Below are positions 1 to 6,660 of a stretch of DNA of 7,137 bases, piece after piece (the stretch's first letter is position 1; each line of letters starts with the position of its first letter). The position numbers and the translations under genes are program-made. The stretch is from Desulfobacterales bacterium (GTDB lineage Bacteria; Desulfobacterota; Desulfobacteria; Desulfobacterales; 4be13), in NCBI GenBank assembly GCA_029934695.1, contig JAOZLU010000369.1:1-7137 (forward strand), in the 5' to 3' direction. The notes under the pieces are model-generated. The model was given only the letters and a program-made list of their open reading frames with translations, ran no database searches and was not told the DNA's origin.

Positions 1-52
1 AACATCAAACATCAAACATCAAACATCAAACATCAAACATCAAACATCAAAC
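1..52. repeat. Tandem heptamer repeat (ATCAAAC)n, at least 7 copies
   Basis: Seven perfect consecutive copies of ATCAAAC (4-52) follow a partial AAC at the window edge, so the array probably extends to the left of the window. No unit differs from another, which suggests recent slippage or active homogenisation. The permease stop codon (47-49) and its last codon (50-52, GTT = Val) lie inside the final unit, so the array overlaps the 3' end of the gene. On the minus strand the unit reads GTTTGAT. Because 7 is not a multiple of 3, the array puts TGA in all three minus-strand frames, while the plus strand has no stop in it. The units are too short, and have no spacers, to be CRISPR. Confidence 0.97.
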
Positions 53-1993
53 TGCCGGCGCCTTTCTGAAAAAATTCGCCAAGTCTCTGATCCAAATTCC
101 GCTCATAAACCAGGCATAAACATAAGTACCGACGATGATATAGGCAAATGCTTTGACGATATCCATCGTGCTTCCGTCCAATGAGAAGCCCGGCACATAC
201 CCGAACAGGAACGGCCCCAGATAGAGGAACTTGGCGAACTTGAATGACGCAAAAGCGGTTTTCCACATATTGGCTTTGGCAATGGTCGCACCGGCAAAGG
301 CTGCAATACACACCGGCGGCGTAATATTGGAATCCTGGGACAGCCAATAGACGATCATGTGAGCTGCAATCTCATTCACCCCCAGATGAGTCAGCGCAGG
401 AACCGCAACCACTGCGGTAATCAGATACGCGGCAGTGACCGGAACCCCCATCCCCAGGACCAGGGAGGCAAGCGCAATCAGCAGAATCGTAAGAACAAGG
501 GAACCGCCCGCAAGTTCGATCACGATATCCGCAAAGGTGAGCACCAGACCACTGAAAGTGAGTACGCCGATGATAATGCCGATAACTCCCACTGTGGCCC
601 CGATCTTGAGGCTGTTTTCTGTGCCGCTCCGCGCCGCTTCCACGAAATGCTTCAGTTCAGTCCGGGTGTTTTCACGCGAATCTTTTCTGAACCAGTTGAC
701 AATCAGACAGGCAATCAGGCCCAAAATAATCAGATTGTTCTCTGAAAAAAAGAGCGTGACCTGTCTGACAGCTTTCATGTCCATTATATTCAGTCCGGCT
801 GCCTCCTTCGCCAGGAAAACAAACAAAGGTCCTGCAACCATGACAGCCATGATAACAGCAAGACTCATGTCAATCCGTGTGTCTTTTTCCTTAAAACTGA
901 CGGCAATGCAGGTGGCAAGTCCCAATATCGCGGAATATCCGGGCGAGTACCCCGTGAGCATGAAGATCGTGATGACGACGAGCGGCAATGTGTAAATCCA
1001 TTCCTTTTTCAGAATTTCCATGGCACCGCGTTCATGTCTTTCCCCCACGAGATTATCCTTTTTCGCCTCATAATGCACCATGACAAAGACGCTGAAAAAA
1101 TACATGAGTGCGGGAAACAGGGCCACCAGCATGATCCGGGAATACGGCAGGCCAGTCAGTTCCGCCATGATGAATCCGCCCGCGCCCATGATGGGAGGCA
1201 TGAACATCCCGCCGATGGATGCGGCAGGCTCGATTCCGCCGGCAATATGGGGCTTGAATCCGGCTTTCTTCATCATGGGGATGGTAAACGCACCGGTGGA
1301 AACAGTGTTGGCGATTGCGCTTCCTGAAATGGAGCCGAAAAGACCGCTTGCGATCACAGACACCTTGGCAGGTCCGCCCATTTTGTGGCCCACCGCGGCA
1401 AGGGGAAAATCAATGAAAAATTTCTGTGCGCCGCATTTCTCCAAAAATGCTCCGAAAAGGACAAACAGAAGCACATAAGTCGCCAGCACATTGGCCATGA
1501 TGCCGAACACGCCGTCGCTCTTGTAGAAAATACTGGTACACAGTTCCGGAAACGAGTCGCCGGCATGTGAAATCAGTTCCGGCGCATACTCCCCATAGAC
1601 CCCGTACAGAAGCATCAGGGTACCGATGATGACAAAAACACTGCCGACCACACGCCGGGCCAACTCAATGCCGATGAGTACCCCGATCATGGCAATGCCC
1701 ATATCAAAGGGTGTCTCCGCGCCGGTACGATAATTGATCGCTTCAAAATTGAACATCCAATAACCCACAGTGACAATGGAAAGAAGGATCAGGATATAGT
1801 CAGCCACCCGCATGATACGGGATTTGGACTGATATGCCAGGAAGATGAGAACATAAGTGATGATGACATATATTCCCCGGTGATACTGGGTGGCTGCGGG
1901 TTGTATCACAGCCGAATAGGAGTAATAAAGGACCAGAAAGACCGAGAGTATGTCAAATATTATTTTTTCAAATCGGTTTAATTTTTCGTACAC
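47..1993 (-). CDS. TRAP transporter fused permease (DctQM type, TAXI-associated)
   Basis: This 648-residue, very hydrophobic inner-membrane protein matches the TRAP fused-permease family, in which the small DctQ-like and large DctM-like subunits form one chain. About the first 130 residues hold the N-terminal membrane helices (for example 11-30, 41-54, 64-80, 97-130). The DctM-like part follows with family hallmarks: the small-residue-rich stretch GSISGSAIANTVSTG (220-234), GGIEPAASIGGMFMPP (252-267), the second re-entrant-type segment LGMGVPVTAAYLITA (513-527) and DSNITPPV (554-561), near the presumed ion and substrate site. By family knowledge it imports solute using an ion gradient, fed by the periplasmic TAXI protein encoded just upstream. 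The start is GTG (1993-1991), supported by TGAGGT at 2005-2000, six bases away. The C-terminus ends in the heptamer array and looks somewhat short for the family. The substrate cannot be read from sequence. Confidence 0.95.
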   Translation of the reverse strand: MYEKLNRFEKIIFDILSVFLVLYYSYSAVIQPAATQYHRGIYVIITYVLIFLAYQSKSRIMRVADYILILLSIVTVGYWMFNFEAINYRTGAETPFDMGIAMIGVLIGIELARRVVGSVFVIIGTLMLLYGVYGEYAPELISHAGDSFPELCTSIFYKSDGVFGIMANVLATYVLLFVLFGAFLEKCGAQKFFIDFPLAAVGHKMGGPAKVSVIASGLFGSISGSAIANTVSTGAFTIPMMKKAGFKPHIAGGIEPAASIGGMFMPPIMGAGGFIMAELTGLPYSRIMLVALFPALMYFFSVFVMVHYEAKKDNLVGERHERGAMEILKKEWIYTLPLVVITIFMLTGYSPGYSAILGLATCIAVSFKEKDTRIDMSLAVIMAVMVAGPLFVFLAKEAAGLNIMDMKAVRQVTLFFSENNLIILGLIACLIVNWFRKDSRENTRTELKHFVEAARSGTENSLKIGATVGVIGIIIGVLTFSGLVLTFADIVIELAGGSLVLTILLIALASLVLGMGVPVTAAYLITAVVAVPALTHLGVNEIAAHMIVYWLSQDSNITPPVCIAAFAGATIAKANMWKTAFASFKFAKFLYLGPFLFGYVPGFSLDGSTMDIVKAFAYIIVGTYVYAWFMSGIWIRDLANFFRKAPAV

Positions 1994-1999
1994 TTTTTT

Positions 2000-2005
2000 A
2001 CCTCA
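2000..2005 (-). promoter_or_regulatory. Ribosome binding site supporting a GTG start for the permease
   Basis: On the minus strand TGAGGT lies six bases (AAAAAA) before the GTG at 1993-1991. No ATG is placed comparably: the next candidates downstream would remove part of the first membrane helix. The GTG is therefore the preferred start. A weaker start codon may help keep the permease below the binding protein in amount; this last point is inference. Confidence 0.75.
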
Positions 2006-2009
2006 GAAA

Positions 2010-2140
2010 TTAGGGATTAAGGGGGAAAAGGGTTAAGGAAAAAGGGTTAAGGAAGAAGAGGAAGGGTTGAAGTTGAGGAAAAAGGGTTGAGGAAAGAAAT
2101 AGAACTCTCAATCCTCAACCCTTACCCTTAATCTTTTTCC
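2010..2140. repeat. Intergenic purine-rich direct repeats with nested inverted repeats between binding-protein and permease genes
   Basis: Two adjacent perfect 14-bp copies of AAAAGGGTTAAGGA (2026-2039, 2040-2053) are followed by a degenerate stretch (2054-2079) and a one-base variant AAAAGGGTTGAGGA (2080-2093). The motif then returns inverted. A perfect 11-bp pair AAGGGTTGAGG (2082-2092) / CCTCAACCCTT (2113-2123) encloses 20 bases, and a perfect 9-bp pair GATTAAGGG (2015-2023) / CCCTTAATC (2125-2133) encloses the whole block. In the minus-strand mRNA this fills nearly all the space between the binding-protein stop and the permease ribosome binding site, with several alternative stems possible. 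It may stabilise the upstream message or reduce read-through into the permease gene. Confidence 0.9.
2079..2123 (-). terminator. Stem-loop with short U-run after the binding-protein gene (possible attenuator or 3'-end stabiliser)
   Basis: In the minus-strand transcript the 11-bp stem AAGGGTTGAGG / CCTCAACCCTT with a 20-nt loop begins 18 bases after the binding-protein stop codon. It is followed by UUU, making five consecutive U with the end of the stem. The stem has moderate GC and the U-run is short and then interrupted by CC, so it would be at best a partial terminator. Transporter operons often carry such a structure to make more binding protein than permease; that role here is inference. 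Confidence 0.4.
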
Positions 2141-2141
2141 C

Positions 2142-3110
2142 TTATTTGATTACCCCTTTTTCTTTCCAGAACTTTGCAGCCCCGGGATGCATCGGCGTGA
2201 CCATGCCATTGGCACCTTTTTCGATGCTCATTTCCTTAAAGGTTTTTTTCTGGCTGACCATGTGTTTAAGTCCTTCCGGCGTGAAAATGACGGAAAGCAG
2301 TTTATAGACGACATCATCAGAAACCTTGGCATTTGCCACCCACAGTGCTGAATCCTGGAATGACGGCACGTCAGCATCAACCCCCTTGTATGTGCCGGCC
2401 GGAACGGAGAGTTTTGCAAAATAGGGATATTTTTTGTAAAACCCTGAAGCTTCGGCATCCGCGTCCAAGTTTACAAGTTTAATATCGTTGGTCTGGGCAG
2501 CCATAATCACCGCTCCGCTCGGGAATGCGGTGAACAGCCAGAACGCATCCAATTGTTTGTTGCCGAAGGCAGCGGCAGCGTCATTGTATCCCATGGCATT
2601 CCGCTCAATCTTGTCCCATATTCCGAGATGGCTGAAAAACAGCTCGCAATTGGCAAATGCCCCGGAACCTGCGTTACCGACACCAACCTTTTTGCCTTCC
2701 AGGTCTTTCGTTGTTTTGATGCCCGAACCGGCCCGGATGACCAACTGTGCCGGAGCGCCGTACAGATAGGCAACTGCCAGAACATTTTCATATTTCTTGG
2801 CATCATTTTTCATCATTCCGTTTCTGCCCAGATACACATGACCGGAATATACAACGCCGAAATGAGACCTCCCCTTTTCCACTTTCCTCAGATTTTCAAC
2901 AGACCCTGCGGAAGATTGTGCCTTTACCGTGAATTCTTTTATATTCTTAACCGGATCATAGACCTGTATGGCGTTCGCCACCACCTGAAATGTCCCACCG
3001 GCCGGGCCTCCGCCGAAAACGATTCTTTTCTTGGCAAACGAGTCTGCGGAAAAAGCAAAGGTTAATGCCAGAAGCGCACACACACCAACAACAATACTTT
3101 TGAACTTCAT
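2142..3110 (-). CDS. TAXI family TRAP transporter solute-binding protein, periplasmic
   Basis: This 322-residue exported protein of the TAXI (TRAP-associated extracytoplasmic immunogenic) family captures the solute in the periplasm and passes it to the fused permease. The N-terminus is a clear signal peptide: MKFK, a hydrophobic core (about 6-20), then an SFA-K cleavage site near residue 26. Family features follow: GGGPAGGTFQVVANAI (33-48) at the start of the mature protein, AQSSAGSVENLRKVEKG (64-80), VGVGNAGSGAF (142-152), the D-A-F-W-L-F region (188-193), and the C-terminal MHPGAAKFWKEKG (307-319). The length is normal and no catalytic function is expected. The ATG at 3110-3108 is supported by GAGGAG (3123-3118) seven bases upstream. 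The gene is first in the operon, with the permease 148 bp downstream. Known TAXI ligands include glutamate and other carboxylates, but the ligand here is unknown. Confidence 0.95.
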   Translation of the reverse strand: MKFKSIVVGVCALLALTFAFSADSFAKKRIVFGGGPAGGTFQVVANAIQVYDPVKNIKEFTVKAQSSAGSVENLRKVEKGRSHFGVVYSGHVYLGRNGMMKNDAKKYENVLAVAYLYGAPAQLVIRAGSGIKTTKDLEGKKVGVGNAGSGAFANCELFFSHLGIWDKIERNAMGYNDAAAAFGNKQLDAFWLFTAFPSGAVIMAAQTNDIKLVNLDADAEASGFYKKYPYFAKLSVPAGTYKGVDADVPSFQDSALWVANAKVSDDVVYKLLSVIFTPEGLKHMVSQKKTFKEMSIEKGANGMVTPMHPGAAKFWKEKGVIK

Positions 3111-3117
3111 AATAATT

Positions 3118-3123
3118 CTCCTC
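3118..3123 (-). promoter_or_regulatory. Ribosome binding site of the TAXI binding-protein gene
   Basis: GAGGAG on the minus strand lies seven bases (AATTATT) upstream of the ATG at 3110-3108. It is a strong site with good spacing and fixes the start immediately before the signal peptide. Confidence 0.85.
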
Positions 3124-3178
3124 TTTTTTGATAATTTTCTGGTTTTAAACTAATGTCAAAAAATGATGCATTAAAAAT

Positions 3179-3235
3179 TCATCTGCTGTCTTTATCCGAC
3201 GGGTACAGCTCCCTCAGTGGATCACCTCCCTTCAT
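3179..3235 (-). CDS. Possible 18-codon leader peptide upstream of the TAXI-TRAP operon
   Basis: On the minus strand an ATG at 3235-3233 opens a short frame reading MKGGDPLRELYPSDKDSR and closing with TGA at 3181-3179, 68 bases before the binding-protein start. No good Shine-Dalgarno precedes this ATG. Instead, a very strong SD-like sequence (GGGAGGTGATCC) lies inside codons 3-6 and is seven bases upstream of an in-frame CTG (3217-3215), which could serve as a rare alternative start for a 12-residue peptide. An out-of-frame ATG-AAA-TGA mini-frame overlaps the ATG. I do not recognise the peptide. A chance frame is quite possible, and only conservation in relatives would make it credible. Confidence 0.2.
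   Translation of the reverse strand: MKGGDPLRELYPSDKDSR
3218..3229 (-). promoter_or_regulatory. Extended Shine-Dalgarno-like sequence in the operon leader
   Basis: The minus strand reads GGAGGTGATCCA, the exact complement of the conserved 16S rRNA 3' tail TGGATCACCTCC. That is a 12-nt potential pairing with the ribosome, longer than ordinary ribosome binding sites. It lies about 110 bases upstream of the binding-protein ATG, and no standard ATG/GTG/TTG opens a useful frame at normal spacing after it; an in-frame CTG is seven bases from the GGAGG core. It could be a ribosome standby site, the start of a leader peptide, or chance. Confidence 0.4.
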
Positions 3236-3307
3236 TTCATGTGCCGGACGGGGTTGCAAACACAATCTGCCTGATTGATTCCGATCCCGGATTGTCAGAA
3301 AATCAGA

Positions 3308-3336
3308 AGCCTGACATGATTTTTTCGATTTGTCAA
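3308..3336 (-). promoter_or_regulatory. Candidate sigma-70-type promoter for the TAXI-TRAP operon
   Basis: A perfect -35 hexamer TTGACA (3336-3331, minus strand) is followed after 17 bases by CAGGCT (3313-3308), a poor -10 match that makes the assignment tentative. A start near position 3300 would give a 5' leader of about 190 nt before the binding-protein ATG. A 6-bp dyad TGTCAG/CTGACA (3293-3298 and 3311-3316) overlaps the -10 region and could be an operator. Confidence 0.4.
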
Positions 3337-3413
3337 CAGTTGTTTTCCGGCAGTCCGAAAAAGTTGTAATCTGCTCCTAATTCAGCAATAACAATAAATT
3401 GCAGAGACAATAC

Positions 3414-3441
3414 AAAAAAAGTCTTCGGATGAAACAATCCG
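3414..3441 (-). terminator. Weak candidate intrinsic terminator downstream of the PBP gene
   Basis: On the minus strand CGGAT-TGTTTC-ATCCG (3441-3426) forms a short 5-bp stem, followed after AAGAC by seven T (3420-3414). The stem is short and the T-run is offset by five bases, so termination efficiency is doubtful. It is about 195 bases past the PBP stop and upstream of the TAXI promoter candidate, which is where an operon boundary would be expected. Confidence 0.3.
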
Positions 3442-3635
3442 TAACCATTTATGTATCAAGGCTTTAAAAAAAATCTTTAAAATGTGTTAAAAACGATATA
3501 AAACTGCCCGGTGATTTCAGGCTTCATTCCAGAAAAGCAACAGAGAAACATTTTCAGAATTGATTAAAAACAACCGTCAGAAGGCCATTTTCCGCCACCT
3601 GAAATTAAGCTTCAATCTGCGGTTCAAAACCACTC

Positions 3636-6014
3636 TTACATATCTGATTTGAAAAACTGCTCTGTATCGCTTATCGAATCCGAACGCTTTGTATATTGAG
3701 TGGGAACAGTTCCTCTTCTGAAACACTCAAGAATTGTTTTTTTTGTATCCTGAACCGGCAAAAGGCCGGTTTCAGCATCAATTTTGCGAAAAACAATACC
3801 TTTCGGCACTTTAAAAGGCGTGATCGGTTTGCCCTGAAGCACTTTCTGCATAAAACCGAGCCATATCGGACTTGCTGCCTTGCTTCCGGTTTCTTTCCTT
3901 CCCAGAGAACGCTCCTCGTCAAATCCCACCCATGTTCCAGTGACATATTCAGGGGTGTATCCGATAAACCATGCATCATGTGTCTTATTTGTTGTTCCGG
4001 TCTTGCCTGCCGCGGGTCTTTTCAATGCACGGACTCTCTTTCCGGTTCCATGCCTGACAACGCTTTCAAGAAGACTGGTCATAATATAAGCGGTGCTTTT
4101 TTCTATGACCTCCTCGCTCTCAAAATTTATTTCCTGTATCTCATTTCCATCCCGGTCAACAACTCTTCTGATAAAAACAGGTTCTGTCAGCTCACCAAGG
4201 TTTGCAAAGACCGAATATGCCGTGACAAGTTCAAGCAGGGACACGCCTGATGAGCCGAGGGCCAGTGAAAGGTCCCCGTGCAATGCGGACATGATTCCGA
4301 GTTTTTTTGCGTAATTCACAGTATAATTGATGCCTATATTTTCTAAAATTTTTATGGTTGCCAGGTTGCGTGAATTTGCAATCGCTTTTCGGAGAAGCGT
4401 GGGTCCGTAAAATCTTCTGCCGTAATTTTGGGGTTTCCAGATCTTCCCGGATTTGTCCCTGTAAACGATAGCGGTATCAATGATCCGGGTTGCAGGTGTG
4501 TATCCCTTGTCAATGGCTGCCGCATATACGATGGGTTTGAAAGCGGACCCGGGCTGCCGCCTCGACTGGACGGCCCTGTTAAACTGGCTTTCCCTGAAAT
4601 CACGCCCGCCCACCATTGCCTTCACATAACCGGTTCCCACCTCAATACACAGCAGGGCCCCCTGAACCTTGGGCGTCTGTTCCAAAGCAAGTTTCCATAA
4701 TGCCCTGTTTTTGATTTTCCCTTTGATTTTTACCTGTATGACATCTCCCACCCTTATTGCATGTTTTGCTTTTCCTGCCCAACGCATATTCGCAGACGTG
4801 ATGATTCCCCTGGCATCTCCTATGCGGACAGTCAATTTTTTCACGTTTCCCGGATGTTGCGCCTCTGTCACAACACCCTTCAGGATTTTCCCCTCTTCCA
4901 GCGGATTTTTGTCCAATGTTTCCTGAAGTTTTTTTGAAAAGGCTTCAATTTCTTCAGATGCAAGATGTTTTACAGGCCCCCGATACCCTCCCTGACGTTT
5001 GTCAAGCTTTCTCAGACCTTTGTCAATTTCTGTCTGAGCGGCTTTCTGCATTTCAATATTGACAGCAGTGTATATTTTCAGGCCGCCCTCATACAACTTT
5101 TTTTTACCGTATTTCTTTTCAATATAACGTCTTACATGCTCAGTGTAAAAAGGCGTTTTCTGTATGAACCAGTTTTGTCTCGGTTTTATGTCAAGAGCTG
5201 TGTTTACAGCTTCTGCCATTTGGGTATCGGTGATATAGCCTTTTTCAAGCATACGCTTCAAGACATATTTTTGGCGTTCTTTTGCCTTTTCCGGATGATT
5301 GAAGGGAGAGTCCCTGCCGGGGGCCTTGGGCAGACCTGCCAGCATGGCGCATTCTGCAATGTTCAGATTTTTTGCAGATTTTCCGAAATAATTTTCAGAA
5401 GCAGCCTCCACTCCGTAAGCGCCATATCCCAGATAAATCTGATTCAGATACAAAAAAAGAATTTCCTCTTTTGTGAATGTTTTTTCAATGCGGTATGCCA
5501 GTATCGCCTCTTTTATTTTTCGGCTGTATTTTTTTTCGGATGTCAGCAAAAATGATTTTATGACCTGCTGGGTGATGGTACTCCCCCCCTGAACCTCAGT
5601 TCCTGCTTCCATGTTTTTGAGAAACGCCCTGACAATGCTGACAAAATCAACGCCCTTATGTTCAAAAAACCTTGCATCTTCAGCAGCAACATAAGCGTTA
5701 ATCAGCATTTCAGACATTTCAGACAAAGGAATTACGATTCTTCGTTCCTTATAGAATTCAGCAATTTTCCTGTTGTCATCCGAATATACTGTTGTCACCA
5801 CAGGCGGATGATAATCTTTGAGGGACGAGGTCTGAGGAAGGTCTTCGTTAAAATGACGGTAAGTGAAATAAGCACCGGCAAATCCGATGATGACACAGAT
5901 CATCATAAAAAAAGTCATCCATAAGAACCATCTGATGATTTTAGCGGCAAATCCTCTCTGTTTTTGTTTTACAACGTCCTTTGGTGCGTAAACTGTGTGT
6001 TTGTCCTTCAACAT
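3636..6014 (-). CDS. mrcA: Penicillin-binding protein 1A, bifunctional glycosyltransferase/transpeptidase
   Basis: This class A PBP of 792 residues polymerises lipid II into glycan strands and cross-links the stem peptides on the periplasmic face of the inner membrane. A short cytoplasmic tail and one membrane anchor (about 27-51) lead to the family-51 glycosyltransferase domain: EDARFFEHKG with catalytic Glu112 (111-120), GGSTITQQ (143-150), RKIKEAILAYRIEK (165-178) and the YLNQIYLG segment (189-196). An OB-like insertion typical of the 1A type follows (about 340-445). The transpeptidase domain carries all three active-site motifs: SAFK with nucleophile Ser490, SRN (548-550) and KTGT (671-674). 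Length is normal and no key residue is missing. The ATG at 6014-6012 has AGAGGT (6024-6019) upstream. The gene stands alone and is divergent from hisI. Paralogues (PBP1b, 1c) are less likely, given the insertion and overall layout. Confidence 0.96.
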   Translation of the reverse strand: MLKDKHTVYAPKDVVKQKQRGFAAKIIRWFLWMTFFMMICVIIGFAGAYFTYRHFNEDLPQTSSLKDYHPPVVTTVYSDDNRKIAEFYKERRIVIPLSEMSEMLINAYVAAEDARFFEHKGVDFVSIVRAFLKNMEAGTEVQGGSTITQQVIKSFLLTSEKKYSRKIKEAILAYRIEKTFTKEEILFLYLNQIYLGYGAYGVEAASENYFGKSAKNLNIAECAMLAGLPKAPGRDSPFNHPEKAKERQKYVLKRMLEKGYITDTQMAEAVNTALDIKPRQNWFIQKTPFYTEHVRRYIEKKYGKKKLYEGGLKIYTAVNIEMQKAAQTEIDKGLRKLDKRQGGYRGPVKHLASEEIEAFSKKLQETLDKNPLEEGKILKGVVTEAQHPGNVKKLTVRIGDARGIITSANMRWAGKAKHAIRVGDVIQVKIKGKIKNRALWKLALEQTPKVQGALLCIEVGTGYVKAMVGGRDFRESQFNRAVQSRRQPGSAFKPIVYAAAIDKGYTPATRIIDTAIVYRDKSGKIWKPQNYGRRFYGPTLLRKAIANSRNLATIKILENIGINYTVNYAKKLGIMSALHGDLSLALGSSGVSLLELVTAYSVFANLGELTEPVFIRRVVDRDGNEIQEINFESEEVIEKSTAYIMTSLLESVVRHGTGKRVRALKRPAAGKTGTTNKTHDAWFIGYTPEYVTGTWVGFDEERSLGRKETGSKAASPIWLGFMQKVLQGKPITPFKVPKGIVFRKIDAETGLLPVQDTKKTILECFRRGTVPTQYTKRSDSISDTEQFFKSDM

Positions 6015-6277
6015 AACTACCTCTGATTCATTTTATTTGAAACAGATCAGTTCCTGAATGGAAAATGGACAGATTTTCAACCTTTCATTTCCAATTTTTC
6101 ACTGTTGAGTAATAAAATAAATAATTTATCCGTATAAAAAATATTACATTATCAAATATTGATCCGTTAAGCAAGAAACTTGATTAACAAAAAGAATTTG
6201 GCTTTATTTTATTTTGACAACATGCTACAGTTGTTGCATCTTATTAATAATGATGTAAAATATGAAAGGAAATCCAG
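6015..6277. promoter_or_regulatory. Divergent AT-rich promoter region between the PBP gene and hisI
   Basis: This 263-bp spacer must carry the promoters of both divergent genes. Toward hisI a perfect TTGACA (6214-6219) is followed after 17 bases by CATCTT (6237-6242), a weak -10. The hisI ribosome site AAAGGA (6265-6270) is seven bases before its ATG. Toward the PBP gene only AT-rich sequence with no clean hexamer pair is seen around 6120-6180; its ribosome site is AGAGGT (6024-6019). I see no named operator or riboswitch here, and no his-type leader peptide rich in histidine codons. Confidence 0.5.
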
Positions 6278-6652
6278 ATGGTCAAACTTGATTTCGATAA
6301 GACAGATGGCCTGATACCTGCCATCGCTCAGGATTATGAAAGCGGTGATGTCTTAATGCTTGCATACATGAATAAAGACGCGTGGGAAGCAACGCTTTCC
6401 ACCGGCATGGCAACGTACTACAGCCGTTCAAGACAGGAACTCTGGGTAAAGGGTAAAACTTCGGGAAATGTGCAGCATGTAAAGGAAATCCGGATTGATT
6501 GTGACGAGGATACCGTGCTTCTGAAAGTTGAGCAGGTCGGGGGAGCAGCATGTCATGCCGGATACAGAAGCTGCTTTTTCAGAAAAGTTGAGGACGGCAC
6601 TGTCACAATTATCGGGGAACCGGTGTTTGATCCGAAAGAGGTTTATAAATAA
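6278..6652 (+). CDS. hisI: Phosphoribosyl-AMP cyclohydrolase (monofunctional HisI)
   Basis: This 124-residue cytoplasmic enzyme catalyses the third step of histidine synthesis, opening the adenine ring of phosphoribosyl-AMP to give the ProFAR intermediate. The whole chain matches the stand-alone cyclohydrolase family, with no HisE pyrophosphohydrolase domain fused. Visible signatures are LMLAYMN (26-32), YYSRSRQELWVKGKTSGN (47-64), the Mg-binding DCDED (74-78) and GGAACHAGYRSCFF (88-101). Cys75, Cys92 and Cys99 are the expected zinc ligands in this dimeric metalloenzyme. The ATG is preceded by AAAGGA at seven bases. An overlapping ATG at 6262 is out of frame. No other his gene is visible on either side, so this step is encoded outside a his cluster, at least locally. 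The stop is only eight bases from the repeat element that follows. Confidence 0.97.
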   Translation: MVKLDFDKTDGLIPAIAQDYESGDVLMLAYMNKDAWEATLSTGMATYYSRSRQELWVKGKTSGNVQHVKEIRIDCDEDTVLLKVEQVGGAACHAGYRSCFFRKVEDGTVTIIGEPVFDPKEVYK

Positions 6653-6660
6653 CTCGACAG

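Larger units (their letters stand above)
3111..3635. other. Gene-free region: 3' end of the PBP gene and leader/promoter of the TAXI-TRAP operon
   Basis: This 525-bp stretch lies between two minus-strand genes and holds no convincing protein gene on either strand. Read on the minus strand from 3635 it contains a small hairpin just after the PBP stop (GTGGTT-TTG-AACCGC, 3635-3621), a weak terminator-like element (3441-3414), a TTGACA promoter candidate (3336-3308) with an overlapping dyad, and then a leader of about 190 nt with a possible 18-codon upstream reading frame and an extended Shine-Dalgarno-like sequence (3229-3218). The segment 3442-3600 is AT-rich and shows nothing I can name. Confidence 0.7.

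Noticed and set aside
1..52. CRISPR array
   Set aside because: The repeats are 7 bp, perfectly contiguous and without spacers, so this is a simple tandem repeat.
88..101. Apparent extra alanine in the HisI GGAACH motif (residue numbering of HisI)
   Set aside because: From memory, GGAACH-x-GYRSCF is a common form of this motif, so it is not an insertion or a lesion.
435..995. 186-codon open frame on the plus strand, with neighbouring plus-strand frames up to 1570
   Set aside because: All are antisense to the TRAP permease, whose full-length chain carries family motifs throughout.
2553..3065. 170-codon open frame on the plus strand
   Set aside because: It is antisense to the TAXI binding protein and has no recognisable domain or ribosome site.
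3215..3232. Fragment of a 16S rRNA gene 3' end on the plus strand
   Set aside because: The match to TGGATCACCTCC does not extend to either side (the upstream helix 45 sequence is absent), so it is not an rRNA remnant.
3621..3635. GTGGTT-TTG-AACCGC hairpin right after the PBP stop as a terminator
   Set aside because: The stem is only six pairs with a G-U and a three-base loop, and no U-run follows it.
4965..5555. 196-codon open frame on the plus strand
   Set aside because: It lies fully antisense inside the penicillin-binding protein gene, whose glycosyltransferase motifs cover the same bases. The predicted chain has no recognisable domain and an atypical Phe/Cys-rich composition.
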